A DNA stretch of 59,989 nt from Acidobacteriota bacterium (GTDB taxonomy: Bacteria > Acidobacteriota > Vicinamibacteria > Vicinamibacterales > CAVVIG01). Below, piece by piece: positions 9,499 through 19,000 of the stretch; position 1 is the stretch's first letter; the number at the start of each line of letters is the position of its first letter. The stretch spans positions 1 through 59,989 of the forward strand of contig JAOBWF010000211.1 in NCBI GenBank assembly GCA_025463215.1, in the 5' to 3' direction. The notes under the pieces are model-generated. The model ran no database searches. It was given only the letters and a program-made list of their open reading frames with translations, and was not told the DNA's origin. The translations under genes and the position numbers were made by a program.

Positions 9499-10730
9499 AC
9501 GACCGCCTCGCGCGAGGCGTGCCACGCCTCGAACTCCTTGAACGCCCGGCTCAACTTCACCGGCTCGGTCAGCTTGCCCGCGACCACTTCCGCGGTCTTG
9601 TAGCCGTTACCGGTGACGCACACGACGATCGATTCGTCCCGCGGGATGACGCCGCGCTTGATGAGATCGATGGTCGCCGCGAGCGTCGTGCCGCCGGCCG
9701 GCTCGGTGAAGATCCCTTCGGTTTCCGCCAGCAGCTGAATGGCGTGGACAATGGCCTCGTCGCTGACGGCGGCGCCGGCGCCGCCGGTTTCCTTGACGCA
9801 CTGGATCACCTGGTAGCCATCGGCCGGATTGCCGATCGCGATCGACTTGGCGATCGTGTTCGGCCGCACCGGTTCCGGATATTCCACACCCGCGTCGAGC
9901 GCGTTGACCACCGGTGAACAGCCCGCCGCCTGCGCGGCGTAGATGCGCGGCAGGTCGCCGTCGACCAGCCCGATCCGGCGCAGCTCGCGCAGGCCGCGCA
10001 CGATCCGCGGCAGCAGCGTGCCGCCCGCGACCGGCGAGACGAGATGCTTCGGGTAGCGCCACCCGAGCTGCTCGACGATCTCGAATCCCATCGTCTTGGC
10101 GCCTTCGGCGTAGTACGACCGCAGGTTGATGTTGACGAAGCCCCAGCCGTAGCGGTCCGCCACCTGCGTGCAGAGCCGGTTCACATCGTCGTAGTTGCCG
10201 TTGATCGCGAGGATGGTCGGGTTGAAGATCGCCGAGCCGAGCAGCTTGCCCGCCTCCAGATTGTCGGGGATGAAGACGCAGCACTCGATGCCGAGCCGGG
10301 CGGCGTGCGCCGCGACGCTGTTCGCCAGGTTGCCGGTCGATGCGCAGGCCAGGACCTTGAATCCGAGCTCCACGGCGCGCGTCGCCGCGACCGAGACGAC
10401 GCGGTCCTTGTACGACAGGGTCGGATGATTGACCGAGTCGTCTTTGATGTAGAGCTCGGTGACCCCGAGGCGCTCCGCGAGGCGTATGCAGCGCACCAGC
10501 GGCGTGAAGCCGGAGTTGAAGCCGGTGCGCGGTTCGCCGGTGATCGGCAGCAGCTCGCGATACCGCCACAGGTTCTTCGGGCGCTGCGCGATCTGCTCTC
10601 GCGTCAAGCGAATCGAGTCGTAGTCGTAGACCGGCTCGAGCGGCCCGAGACACTTCTCACACACGTAGGTCGCCTCGGCCGGAAACGACGCCTTACACAG
10701 GTGACACTGCAGTCCGATTAACGCCGTCAC
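9495..10730 (-). CDS. thrC: Threonine synthase
   Basis: PLP enzyme converting O-phosphohomoserine to threonine. The start is GTG 10730, because GGAGG precedes it and the GTGA overlaps the hom stop by 4 bp (translational coupling). The N-terminus has a zinc ribbon (CHLC..CEKC). The PLP lysine is in LSYKDR, the phosphate loop in CASTGNLANS, and the C-terminal SxG-like loop in CVTGNGYKT. At 411 residues it matches the short bacterial and archaeal class. It is second in an operon with hom under a SAM-I riboswitch. Confidence 0.96.
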   Translation of the reverse strand: MTALIGLQCHLCKASFPAEATYVCEKCLGPLEPVYDYDSIRLTREQIAQRPKNLWRYRELLPITGEPRTGFNSGFTPLVRCIRLAERLGVTELYIKDDSVNHPTLSYKDRVVSVAATRAVELGFKVLACASTGNLANSVAAHAARLGIECCVFIPDNLEAGKLLGSAIFNPTILAINGNYDDVNRLCTQVADRYGWGFVNINLRSYYAEGAKTMGFEIVEQLGWRYPKHLVSPVAGGTLLPRIVRGLRELRRIGLVDGDLPRIYAAQAAGCSPVVNALDAGVEYPEPVRPNTIAKSIAIGNPADGYQVIQCVKETGGAGAAVSDEAIVHAIQLLAETEGIFTEPAGGTTLAATIDLIKRGVIPRDESIVVCVTGNGYKTAEVVAGKLTEPVKLSRAFKEFEAWHASREAVV

Positions 10731-11794
10731 AGAGCCTCCACCAACGCAGGAATATCCAATCGACAATCCAATCTGAAATCCGAACTCCGAACTCTGAAAT
10801 CTCTAGACAGCGCCGGCGAAGGCACGATCGCCGACCGGTCCTTCGCGATCGCGGCGATGTCGCCGAGGACGGCGACCGCGGTGGCGTCGCCGCCGGCCCC
10901 GGCGCCGAAGATTCCGGTCTCGCCGGAATGCACGCCGGTGATCACGGCCGCATTCTGCGGTCCCGCGGTGCGCGCGAAGATCGACCCCTCGGCGACCTCG
11001 ATCGGCGCGACCCACGCCGTCAGCAGGCGTGTGGTGCGGTCGTAATCGGCATAGGCGATTTGCCGGATCGTCGCGCCCCGCTCGCGGGCGCGCGCGAAGT
11101 CGGCTTGCGAGATCGCGGCAGTCGACCGCGCCTCGATCTGCAACGGGTCGACGCGCAGGCCGAATGCGAGCCCGCACAGAATCGCCAGTTTGGCGCGTGC
11201 ATCGTGGCCGTCGAGATCCGCCGACGCATCGGCTTCGGCGTAGCCGAGCGCCCTGGCGTCTTCCACCGCGTCGTCGAGCGCGGAGCCGGTGGCCTCCATC
11301 TGCGACAGGACCGCGTTGGTGGTGCCGTTCAAAATCGCGGTCAGCCGCGTGATGCGATCACCGGCGAGCCCTTCGCCGATCGCGCGCACGATCGGCATCG
11401 CCCCGCCGACCGCCGCCTCGAAGCGCAGTTGGCGCCCTTGACGGGCGGCGAGCGTCAGCAGGTCGGCGCCGTCTCTCGCGACCACCTGCTTGTTGGCGGT
11501 GACCACCGACGTTCCGGCGAGCAGCGCGGCGCGAATCCACCCGGCGGCCGGCTCGACGCCGCCGATCGCCTCGACGACGATGTCGGCGCCGCTGTGCAGG
11601 ACCTCGTCGATCGAGGTCGTCCAGGTGACGCCGGGCGCGGGCAGCAAGGCGCGCTTCTGCGGCGCGCGTCGATCGAAAATGTGTGTGAGGTGGAAGGCCG
11701 GAGGCGGGCCCGATTCGGATCCGGTCAGGCGGCGGGCGACGGCGGCACCGACGGTGCCGAACCCCAATAATGCCACACGACAGCGAGCACTCAC
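10727..11794 (-). CDS. hom: Homoserine dehydrogenase
   Basis: Reduces aspartate semialdehyde to homoserine, the branch compound for threonine and methionine. The NAD(P)-binding motif LLGFGTVG is at the N-terminus. TANKQVVA and the catalytic core ILNGTTNAVL..GYAEADASADLDGHDA follow. There is no ACT domain. I chose GTG 11794 because AGGGAG lies 9 nt upstream; the in-frame ATG 11812 lies inside the riboswitch P1 stem. The last ~25 residues (from SRDFRVRSSDFR) have no counterpart in the family and are encoded by a 7-nt-periodic repeat. The gene overlaps thrC by 4 bp. Confidence 0.95.
   Translation of the reverse strand: MSARCRVALLGFGTVGAAVARRLTGSESGPPPAFHLTHIFDRRAPQKRALLPAPGVTWTTSIDEVLHSGADIVVEAIGGVEPAAGWIRAALLAGTSVVTANKQVVARDGADLLTLAARQGRQLRFEAAVGGAMPIVRAIGEGLAGDRITRLTAILNGTTNAVLSQMEATGSALDDAVEDARALGYAEADASADLDGHDARAKLAILCGLAFGLRVDPLQIEARSTAAISQADFARARERGATIRQIAYADYDRTTRLLTAWVAPIEVAEGSIFARTAGPQNAAVITGVHSGETGIFGAGAGGDATAVAVLGDIAAIAKDRSAIVPSPALSRDFRVRSSDFRLDCRLDIPALVEAL
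10754..10802. repeat. Degenerate heptamer array A (GAAnTCn)
   Basis: Seven consecutive 7-nt units read on the plus strand; the clearest are GAAATCC, GAACTCC, GAACTCT and GAAATCT. The array lies at the hom/thrC junction and is translated (minus strand) as the atypical tail of homoserine dehydrogenase. It is AT-richer than its surroundings. Confidence 0.75.
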
Positions 11795-11807
11795 GATGTC
11801 TGTCTCC

Positions 11808-11914
11808 CTCATCTCCCCCCGCGCGGCGCGGGGCGGGAATTGGCACCTGAACCGCGACCGGTCGCGTGGTTGCCGTGGCGTCACAGGGCCTGTCCCTCAG
11901 CCACTCTTGATGAA
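11808..11914 (-). promoter_or_regulatory. SAM-I (S-box) riboswitch upstream of hom
   Basis: On the minus strand the conserved S-box core is present in order: ATCAAGAG, GAGGGACAGGCCC, CGGCAACC and GGTGCCAATTCC. P1 pairs TTCATC (11909-11914) with GATGAG (11808-11813). P2 uses GTGGC/GCCAC, P3 GCGACC/GGTCGC and P4 CCCCGCG/CGCGGGG. The 3' strand of P1 runs into the Shine-Dalgarno GAGGGAG (11804-11810) of hom, and there is no terminator. SAM binding would therefore stabilise P1 and block translation initiation. SAM-I aptamers are established sensors of S-adenosylmethionine. Control of hom-thrC fits feedback on the methionine branch. Confidence 0.93.
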
Positions 11915-12018
11915 GCGCGTCTTTCAGTTGTGACGACGACCGGAACGAACCGCAGCGATCATTGAGACCGCAAAGGACTGCTTCTCTGCGGTCGTCGCGG
12001 TTCCTTCTGACCGCGAGG

Positions 12019-12048
12019 AATATACCAAACAGCGGCGCCCGGATGCAA
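12019..12048 (-). promoter_or_regulatory. Promoter of riboswitch-hom-thrC
   Basis: Minus strand -35 TTGCAT (12043-12048), 18-bp spacer, -10 TATATT (12019-12024), between the sulfite reductase stop and the riboswitch. It would give a leader of about 215 nt, enough for the aptamer and a preceding GACCGCA/TGCGGTC hairpin. Confidence 0.6.
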
Positions 12049-12071
12049 ATCGACGCATCCGCATACGTCGA

Positions 12072-13907
12072 TTAGGCCGAGCACTCGCCGTCCATGACCT
12101 CCGGCGCGAACTCGGCCGCTTCGGCGAGGTCGATGAAATCGGTCGCGACCGCGTCCCCCGGCAGCAGCTTCTCGAGATCCGCGAGCCGCGCCTTGACCAC
12201 GTCGAGCTCGACCCGGCCGAAGAATGTCGTCGCCGTCTCGCCCGCCTGGTGATCGGCGGCGTAGAGATCGATCAGCCGCTCGACCACCTGCGGCACCCGC
12301 CGCGCCGGGATCTTGGCCGCGAGCCGGCCGAAGGAGGCGCCGCGATCGTGGGCGCCGCCGCCGATCATGACGAAGTACTGGGGCACCGCGCGCGACCCGA
12401 GCCGGCGCACGCTGCCCTGGAAGCCGAACGTCGCGATGTGGTGCAGGCCGCAGCCGTTCGGGCAGCCGCTGATCTTGATGCGCGCGCCGTCGGCCGCGGC
12501 AATCAGGTCCGGCCGCGCGCGCAGCTGCTCCTCGAGCAGGCGTCCGAGGCCGCGCGACTGCGTCACCGCGAGGCGGCAGGTCTCCGCACCCGGGCAGCTG
12601 GTGACGTCGGCCACCGTCCCCGATTCCGCCAGTCCGAGCCCCGCCGCCGCCAGCCGGCGATACAGCTGCCGCACGTCGCAGGCGTTGATCCACCGGAACA
12701 GCAGATTCTGGTCCGCGGTCACGCGGATGGTGCCGTCGCCATAGGCGCGCGCCAGCTCGCCGATGACGCGCATCTGGTCGCTCGTCAGATCGCCCAGCGG
12801 CACCGCGGCAATCGCCATCACGTAGCCGAACTGCTTTTGCGGCCGGACGTTCGTGACGCGCCAGCGCGCGTACGCGTCGTCGCCAACCTGCAGCATCGGC
12901 ACGATCACCGGCGTGATGCCCGGGCCGGAAATCCGGCCGGCGGCGACGCGCGACGCGACGTGGCCGACCGACGGCGACGAATCCTTCACCCATTCCGGCC
13001 GCGCCTCGGTGGCCGGCGGCTCGACCTCGAGCGTCGGCACCTGGCCGCGCAACCGGCAGGAGGTCAGCTCGCGGTCGTACTCCTCGCGCCAGCGCGTCCA
13101 GCCGAGGGTCTTGATCATGAATTTCATGCGGTTGCGCTGCTTGTGCTCGTAGTCGCCGAGCCGTTTGAAGACGCGCAGCACCGCTTCCGCGGCCCGCAGG
13201 ATTTCCGACGCCGGCAGGAATTCGTGCAGCAGCCCGGCCGACGTCGTCATGATCGCGGTGCCACCGCCGGCGGTCACGCGGAAGCCGCGGCCGCCGTCCG
13301 GGCCGACGACCGCGCGGAAGCCGAGATCGTTGACGCCGGTCGCGATGTGATCGGTCTCGCACCCTTCGAACGCGACCTTGAACTTGCGCGGCAGCGTCGA
13401 GCTGAGCGGATGCCGCAGCAAGAAGCGCGTCAGCGCCTCCGCGTACGGCGTGACGTCGAACCGCTCGTCGGCGGCAACACCCGCGTACGGGCAGGCCGTA
13501 ATGTTGCGCACCGAATTGCCGCACGCCTCGCGCGTCGTCATTCCGGCATCAGCGAGGCGATGCATGGCGGCCTCGACGTCGTGCAGCTTGACGAAATGGA
13601 ACTGGACGTTCTGGCGGGTCGTGATGTGACCGAAGCCCCGCGAGTAGCGCTCGCCGACGTCGGCGAGGGCGTCGAGCTGCTCGCTGGCGAGGACGCCCTG
13701 CGGAATCTTGACCCGCAGCATCTGCGCGTCGGCGGCCTGGCGCTGGCCGTAGGTGCCGCGCACCAGCCGGAACGCGCGCCATTGATCCGGCGTCAGCTCG
13801 CCGCGCTCGTAGCGCTCGAGCGTGGTCACGAACTCGTCGATGTCGGCCTCGTTCGCGAACGAGAGCCGCGCGCGGCCGAAGGTTTTTTGATCGTCAACAA
13901 CCGACAT
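12072..13907 (-). CDS. Ferredoxin-type sulfite/nitrite reductase (siroheme, 4Fe-4S)
   Basis: 611 residues with the two-fold NirA/SirA architecture (ferredoxin-like half domain, then the siroheme/FeS domain, repeated). The cluster ligands are Cys438, Cys444, Cys482 and Cys486 (SCPGAETC and GCPNGC), the standard siroheme-4Fe4S motif. The six-electron reduction of sulfite to sulfide or nitrite to ammonia cannot be separated by motif alone. Sulfite is favoured because the gene follows the siroheme genes behind a cysteine-codon leader. ATG 13907 is preceded by GAGGT. It is the last gene of the operon with the methyltransferase and dehydrogenase, with a 25-bp gap. Confidence 0.93.
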   Translation of the reverse strand: MSVVDDQKTFGRARLSFANEADIDEFVTTLERYERGELTPDQWRAFRLVRGTYGQRQAADAQMLRVKIPQGVLASEQLDALADVGERYSRGFGHITTRQNVQFHFVKLHDVEAAMHRLADAGMTTREACGNSVRNITACPYAGVAADERFDVTPYAEALTRFLLRHPLSSTLPRKFKVAFEGCETDHIATGVNDLGFRAVVGPDGGRGFRVTAGGGTAIMTTSAGLLHEFLPASEILRAAEAVLRVFKRLGDYEHKQRNRMKFMIKTLGWTRWREEYDRELTSCRLRGQVPTLEVEPPATEARPEWVKDSSPSVGHVASRVAAGRISGPGITPVIVPMLQVGDDAYARWRVTNVRPQKQFGYVMAIAAVPLGDLTSDQMRVIGELARAYGDGTIRVTADQNLLFRWINACDVRQLYRRLAAAGLGLAESGTVADVTSCPGAETCRLAVTQSRGLGRLLEEQLRARPDLIAAADGARIKISGCPNGCGLHHIATFGFQGSVRRLGSRAVPQYFVMIGGGAHDRGASFGRLAAKIPARRVPQVVERLIDLYAADHQAGETATTFFGRVELDVVKARLADLEKLLPGDAVATDFIDLAEAAEFAPEVMDGECSA

Positions 13908-13914
13908 AACACCT

Positions 13915-13963
13915 CAACTCAGAATCTAGAATTCAGAATTTCGAATTCAGCATTCGAGTACTC
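13915..13963. repeat. Degenerate heptamer array B (GAAnTCn)
   Basis: Seven 7-nt units on the plus strand: CAACTCA, GAATCTA, GAATTCA, GAATTTC, GAATTCA, GCATTCG, AGTACTC. The GAAnTCn consensus is the same as in array A, 3.1 kb away. It covers the end of the uroporphyrinogen methyltransferase frame and the gap before the reductase. Confidence 0.75.
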
Positions 13964-14715
13964 ATGTCAACTTCAGAATCTTGACTTCCTGCTTCCTGGA
14001 GTCCGATTGCCACCACATCCCCGATGACGATCGTGCCGGCGCCGCGTGGCAAAGCGTCGGCCGCGACCGCATCGGTGGCGAGCTGATCGAGCGTGCCGCG
14101 CCAGACGCTCTGGCCGGCGCGCGACGCGTCGACGATCACCGCCGTTGGCGTGCCGCGCGACCAGCCGCGATCGATCAGCCGGCAGGCGATGGCCGCCGAC
14201 CGCCCAAGCCCCATCAGCACGACGACGGTGACGCCGTTGGGCTGCAGCTGCCCGATCGCCGACGCGAACGCCTCCTCTTCGTGACCGGACACGACGAGGA
14301 ATGCCGACGCGACGCCGCGGTGGGTTACCGGAATGCCGGCGGACGCCGGCGCCGCAATCGCGCTGCTGATCCCCGGTACGACGTCGTAGGAAATGCCGGC
14401 GTGCTGCAGCGCCAGCGCTTCCTCGCCCCCCCGGCCGAACACGAATGGGTCCCCCCCCTTGAGCCGGACGACGCGGCGGCCGCGGCGGGCGGCGCGGATC
14501 ATCAGCGCCTGAATCGCGGTCTGGGTCATCGCGTGGCGGCCCGCGCGCTTGCCGACGTAGAAGCGCTGCGCCCGGCGGGCGAGCTTGAGGACGCGCTCGT
14601 CGACGAGCGCGTCGTAGAGCACGAAGTCGGCGGCGCGCAGGCGCGCGACCGCGGTGCGCGTCAGCAGCCCCGGATCCCCCGGCCCGGCGCCGACCAGCGA
14701 GACATGTCCCTTCAC
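13933..14715 (-). CDS. cobA: Uroporphyrinogen-III C-methyltransferase (SUMT)
   Basis: Adds two SAM methyl groups to uroporphyrinogen III to give precorrin-2, the first step to siroheme. Family motifs are SLVGAGPGDPGLLT at the N-terminus, YVGKRAG, VRLKGGDPFVFGRGGEE and PGISSAIAAPASAGIPVTHR. GTG 14715 overlaps the upstream stop by 4 bp (GTGA) with GGAGGA 9 nt upstream, so it was chosen over earlier in-frame starts. The normal end is near IVIGDVVAIG; the last ~20 residues are encoded by heptamer array B and look accidental. The neighbours make siroheme for the adjacent reductase, not cobalamin. Confidence 0.94.
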   Translation of the reverse strand: MKGHVSLVGAGPGDPGLLTRTAVARLRAADFVLYDALVDERVLKLARRAQRFYVGKRAGRHAMTQTAIQALMIRAARRGRRVVRLKGGDPFVFGRGGEEALALQHAGISYDVVPGISSAIAAPASAGIPVTHRGVASAFLVVSGHEEEAFASAIGQLQPNGVTVVVLMGLGRSAAIACRLIDRGWSRGTPTAVIVDASRAGQSVWRGTLDQLATDAVAADALPRGAGTIVIGDVVAIGLQEAGSQDSEVDMSTRMLNSKF

Positions 14716-15389
14716 AGCCACGAGTCCTCCGGTCCGTGCAGCCACGGCACGCGCGGCCCCTTGTCGGCGGCGGCGAGCGCGGCAATGTGGACGATGCCTG
14801 TCTCGGCGTGCTCCGCGGTCGCCGCGGTTTTTTCTTCGTCGTAAAGCGCGTTCAGCGCCGCCAGCAGCCGCGGCTTGCGCGCGGCCATCGGCACGCCGTC
14901 GCGCCGCCACGCGACGCGCGCCGCCCGTGCCTGCCACATCCAGGCGGCGAGATCGCGCGGGAGCAGGGCGTCCACCCCTTCGCGCAGCAGCGCGGTCAGC
15001 GCGGGGGCGGCACCGCTTGTCGAGATCGCGACCGTGACACCGTCCCGCCGCACCACCCCGCTCAGAAACGCCGTGGCGTTCGCCGGGTCGTCGACCGCAT
15101 TCACGAAGATGCGCCGCTGCTCCGCGGCGTCGGCCACCTGCCGGTTGACCTCAGGCGTGGCCGCCGCGACGACGAGCCAGGCGCCGTCGAGATCGGCGGG
15201 TGCGAACCGCCGTCGCGACAGCGTGATCGACTGGTGCGCAATCTCGTCCGTGACCTCCGGGGCGACGAGGTGGACCGAGGCGCCGGCCGCGAGCAGTTGG
15301 CGCAGCTTCGCGGTCGCGACCGGTCCGCCGCCGACGAGCAGGACGTCGCGCCCGGTGAGGTTGAGGAACAACGGCAATAAATCAGGCAT
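14712..15389 (-). CDS. Precorrin-2 dehydrogenase / sirohydrochlorin ferrochelatase (CysG N-terminal type)
   Basis: 225 residues. The opening MPDLLPLFLNLTGRDVLLVGGGPVA is split here as MPDLLPLFLNL and the NAD-binding VLLVGGGPVA. VNAVDDPANATAF and the ISTSGAAPALTALLR segment are characteristic of Met8p/CysG-N enzymes, which oxidise precorrin-2 and insert iron. The fusion found in E. coli CysG is split here into two overlapping genes. The start ATG 15389 lies 2 nt after the U-tract of a terminator hairpin and has no Shine-Dalgarno, so expression should depend on antitermination. An upstream in-frame start at 15497 would run through the hairpin and is unlikely. Confidence 0.93.
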   Translation of the reverse strand: MPDLLPLFLNLTGRDVLLVGGGPVATAKLRQLLAAGASVHLVAPEVTDEIAHQSITLSRRRFAPADLDGAWLVVAAATPEVNRQVADAAEQRRIFVNAVDDPANATAFLSGVVRRDGVTVAISTSGAAPALTALLREGVDALLPRDLAAWMWQARAARVAWRRDGVPMAARKPRLLAALNALYDEEKTAATAEHAETGIVHIAALAAADKGPRVPWLHGPEDSWL

Positions 15390-15390
15390 A

Positions 15391-15430
15391 AAACACAAAA
15401 GGCCCGGGAAGCTGAAGAGCCTCCCGGGCC
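15391..15430 (-). terminator. Attenuator-type intrinsic terminator before the siroheme operon
   Basis: Perfect 9-bp stem ggcccggga (15401-15409) / tcccgggcc (15422-15430), 12-nt loop, followed on the minus strand by TTTTGTGTTT. It lies 29 nt after the leader-peptide stop and ends at the start codon of the dehydrogenase gene, so it can only act as a conditional (attenuator) terminator. The stem is nearly the same as that at 32464-32491. Confidence 0.85.
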
Positions 15431-15459
15431 ATGAGTCTGAGTTCGGTTGCTGGATTAGA

Positions 15460-15567
15460 TCATCGCGTGATCGCCGATCCGCAAGTGAAGAGACCATTGG
15501 CGCAGGGGCTCGCGGGGAGCCCGCAGCAACAGCACGTACACAAGCAGGTCGTCAGACCACGGAACAC
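15460..15567 (-). CDS. Polycysteine leader peptide 1 (35 aa)
   Basis: GTG 15567 to TGA 15460, 35 codons. Cysteines are at positions 8, 10, 12, 13, 14, 15, 22 and 29, with six Cys codons in eight (TGC TTG TGT ACG TGC TGT TGC TGC). The start lies 9 nt after the -10, so the mRNA is essentially leaderless. A GGGCTC/GAGCCC hairpin directly follows the Cys run inside the ORF. The peptide precedes a terminator and then siroheme/sulfite-reductase genes. Ribosome stalling at Cys codons when Cys-tRNA is scarce would be expected to favour read-through; that mechanism is inferred. Leaderless polycysteine ORFs are known cysteine attenuators in mycobacteria. Confidence 0.85.
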   Translation of the reverse strand: MFRGLTTCLCTCCCCGLPASPCANGLFTCGSAITR

Positions 15568-15576
15568 GATGTGTCT

Positions 15577-15606
15577 TTTTTACTCCGTGCCGCCGGCCGC
15601 CGTCAA
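15577..15606 (-). promoter_or_regulatory. Promoter of leader 1 / siroheme operon
   Basis: Minus strand -35 TTGACG (15601-15606), 18-bp spacer, -10 TAAAAA (15577-15582), then 9 nt to the leader GTG. It shares the intergenic region with the rightward aminopeptidase gene. Confidence 0.65.
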
Positions 15607-15628
15607 GTTTTCTCGTTACACTGGAACC

Positions 15629-18226
<2,598 letters not shown>

Positions 18227-18232
18227 CGCCGC

Positions 18233-18336
18233 GCACGTCGCACCCCGCACGTCGCACGTCGCACGTCGCACCCCGCACCTCGCACCTCGCACCCCGCCAC
18301 CCCGCCACCCCGCCCCCCCCCGCCACCCCGCCACCT
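18233..18336. repeat. Degenerate heptamer array C (GCACsyC), drifting to octamers
   Basis: Nine consecutive heptamers GCACGTC/GCACCCC/GCACCTC (18233-18295), followed by GCCACCCC octamers and a C-tract (18296-18336). It begins 6 bp after the aminopeptidase stop and fills the gap to the convergent glycosylase gene. The strict 7-nt phase with base-3 variation resembles arrays A, B, D and E, although the sequences differ. Confidence 0.85.
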
Positions 18337-18342
18337 GATTCC

Positions 18343-18966
18343 CTAAAGAGCGGCGCGGCGCTGATGCGCCGACACCGCCCGGTGCCCTGCGACCCAGGCG
18401 CGCCAGGGCGTCTCGGTGCCGACGCGGATGCCGACCCGCGGTCCCCAGACGATCTGTCCAGGCGCGATCCGGCGATCCTCGACGAACAGCCGATCGCCCT
18501 CCAGATCGGTCATGTTCTCCGCGAGCGTAATCCCCATCGCCATCGTCAAATTGCCCGGCCCGCGACAGAGATCGTGCGCCGCCAGCGCCGCGGCCGGCGG
18601 GCGGGTGCGGCCCTTCATCGCCCGGGCGCGCCGCCGGCGCATGACGTCGATTCCGTCGAGCGGATCGAGCGCGCGGATCAGGACGGCGGCCGGCGAGCCA
18701 TGCGATTCGGTGACGACGTTGACCAGGCAGTGGATGCCGTAATTCAGATAGACGTAGGCGTGGCCGGGCGTGCCGTAGAGCGGCGTGTTCCGCTTGGTGA
18801 GGCCAGGCGCCGCATGACACGCCGGGTCCGACTCGCCGATGTAAGCCTCGACTTCGACGATGACGCCGCTGGTGCGGACGCCGCGCCGGTTGTGGACCAG
18901 CACTTTGCCGAGCAGGTCACGCGCGACGTCCAGCGTCGGACGATCGTAAAAGCTGCGCGGCAGCAA
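18343..18966 (-). CDS. mpg: 3-methyladenine DNA glycosylase (Mpg/AAG family)
   Basis: Base-excision repair enzyme that removes alkylated purines. Signature segments are ARDLLGKVLVH, the catalytic EVEAYIG (Glu), DPACHA, the intercalating YGIHCLVNVV (Tyr) and LIRALDPLDGI, ending with RVGIRVG. I chose TTG 18966 (207 aa), just before LPRSFYDRPTLDVA, because the in-frame GTG 19074 would add about 36 Arg/Ala-rich residues overlapping the HEAT-repeat gene. The start is uncertain. It lies downstream of, and probably co-transcribed with, the HEAT gene and uvrA, which makes a DNA-repair group. Confidence 0.9.
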   Translation of the reverse strand: MLPRSFYDRPTLDVARDLLGKVLVHNRRGVRTSGVIVEVEAYIGESDPACHAAPGLTKRNTPLYGTPGHAYVYLNYGIHCLVNVVTESHGSPAAVLIRALDPLDGIDVMRRRRARAMKGRTRPPAAALAAHDLCRGPGNLTMAMGITLAENMTDLEGDRLFVEDRRIAPGQIVWGPRVGIRVGTETPWRAWVAGHRAVSAHQRRAAL

Positions 18967-19000
18967 CCGCCCGGCACCCGCAGCACGCGGAGACGCGATC

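Noticed and set aside
10727-11812. Hom starting at ATG 11812
   Set aside because: Falls inside the riboswitch P1 stem and has no Shine-Dalgarno at proper spacing; GTG 11794 does.
11914-12018. T-box or threonine leader-peptide attenuator upstream of hom
   Set aside because: No T-box core and no Thr codon run; the SAM-I aptamer explains the region.
14712-15497. Longer precorrin-2 dehydrogenase starting at 15497
   Set aside because: The extra N-terminus reads through the terminator hairpin and overlaps leader 1 in another frame; CysG-type proteins start at the PLFLNL segment.
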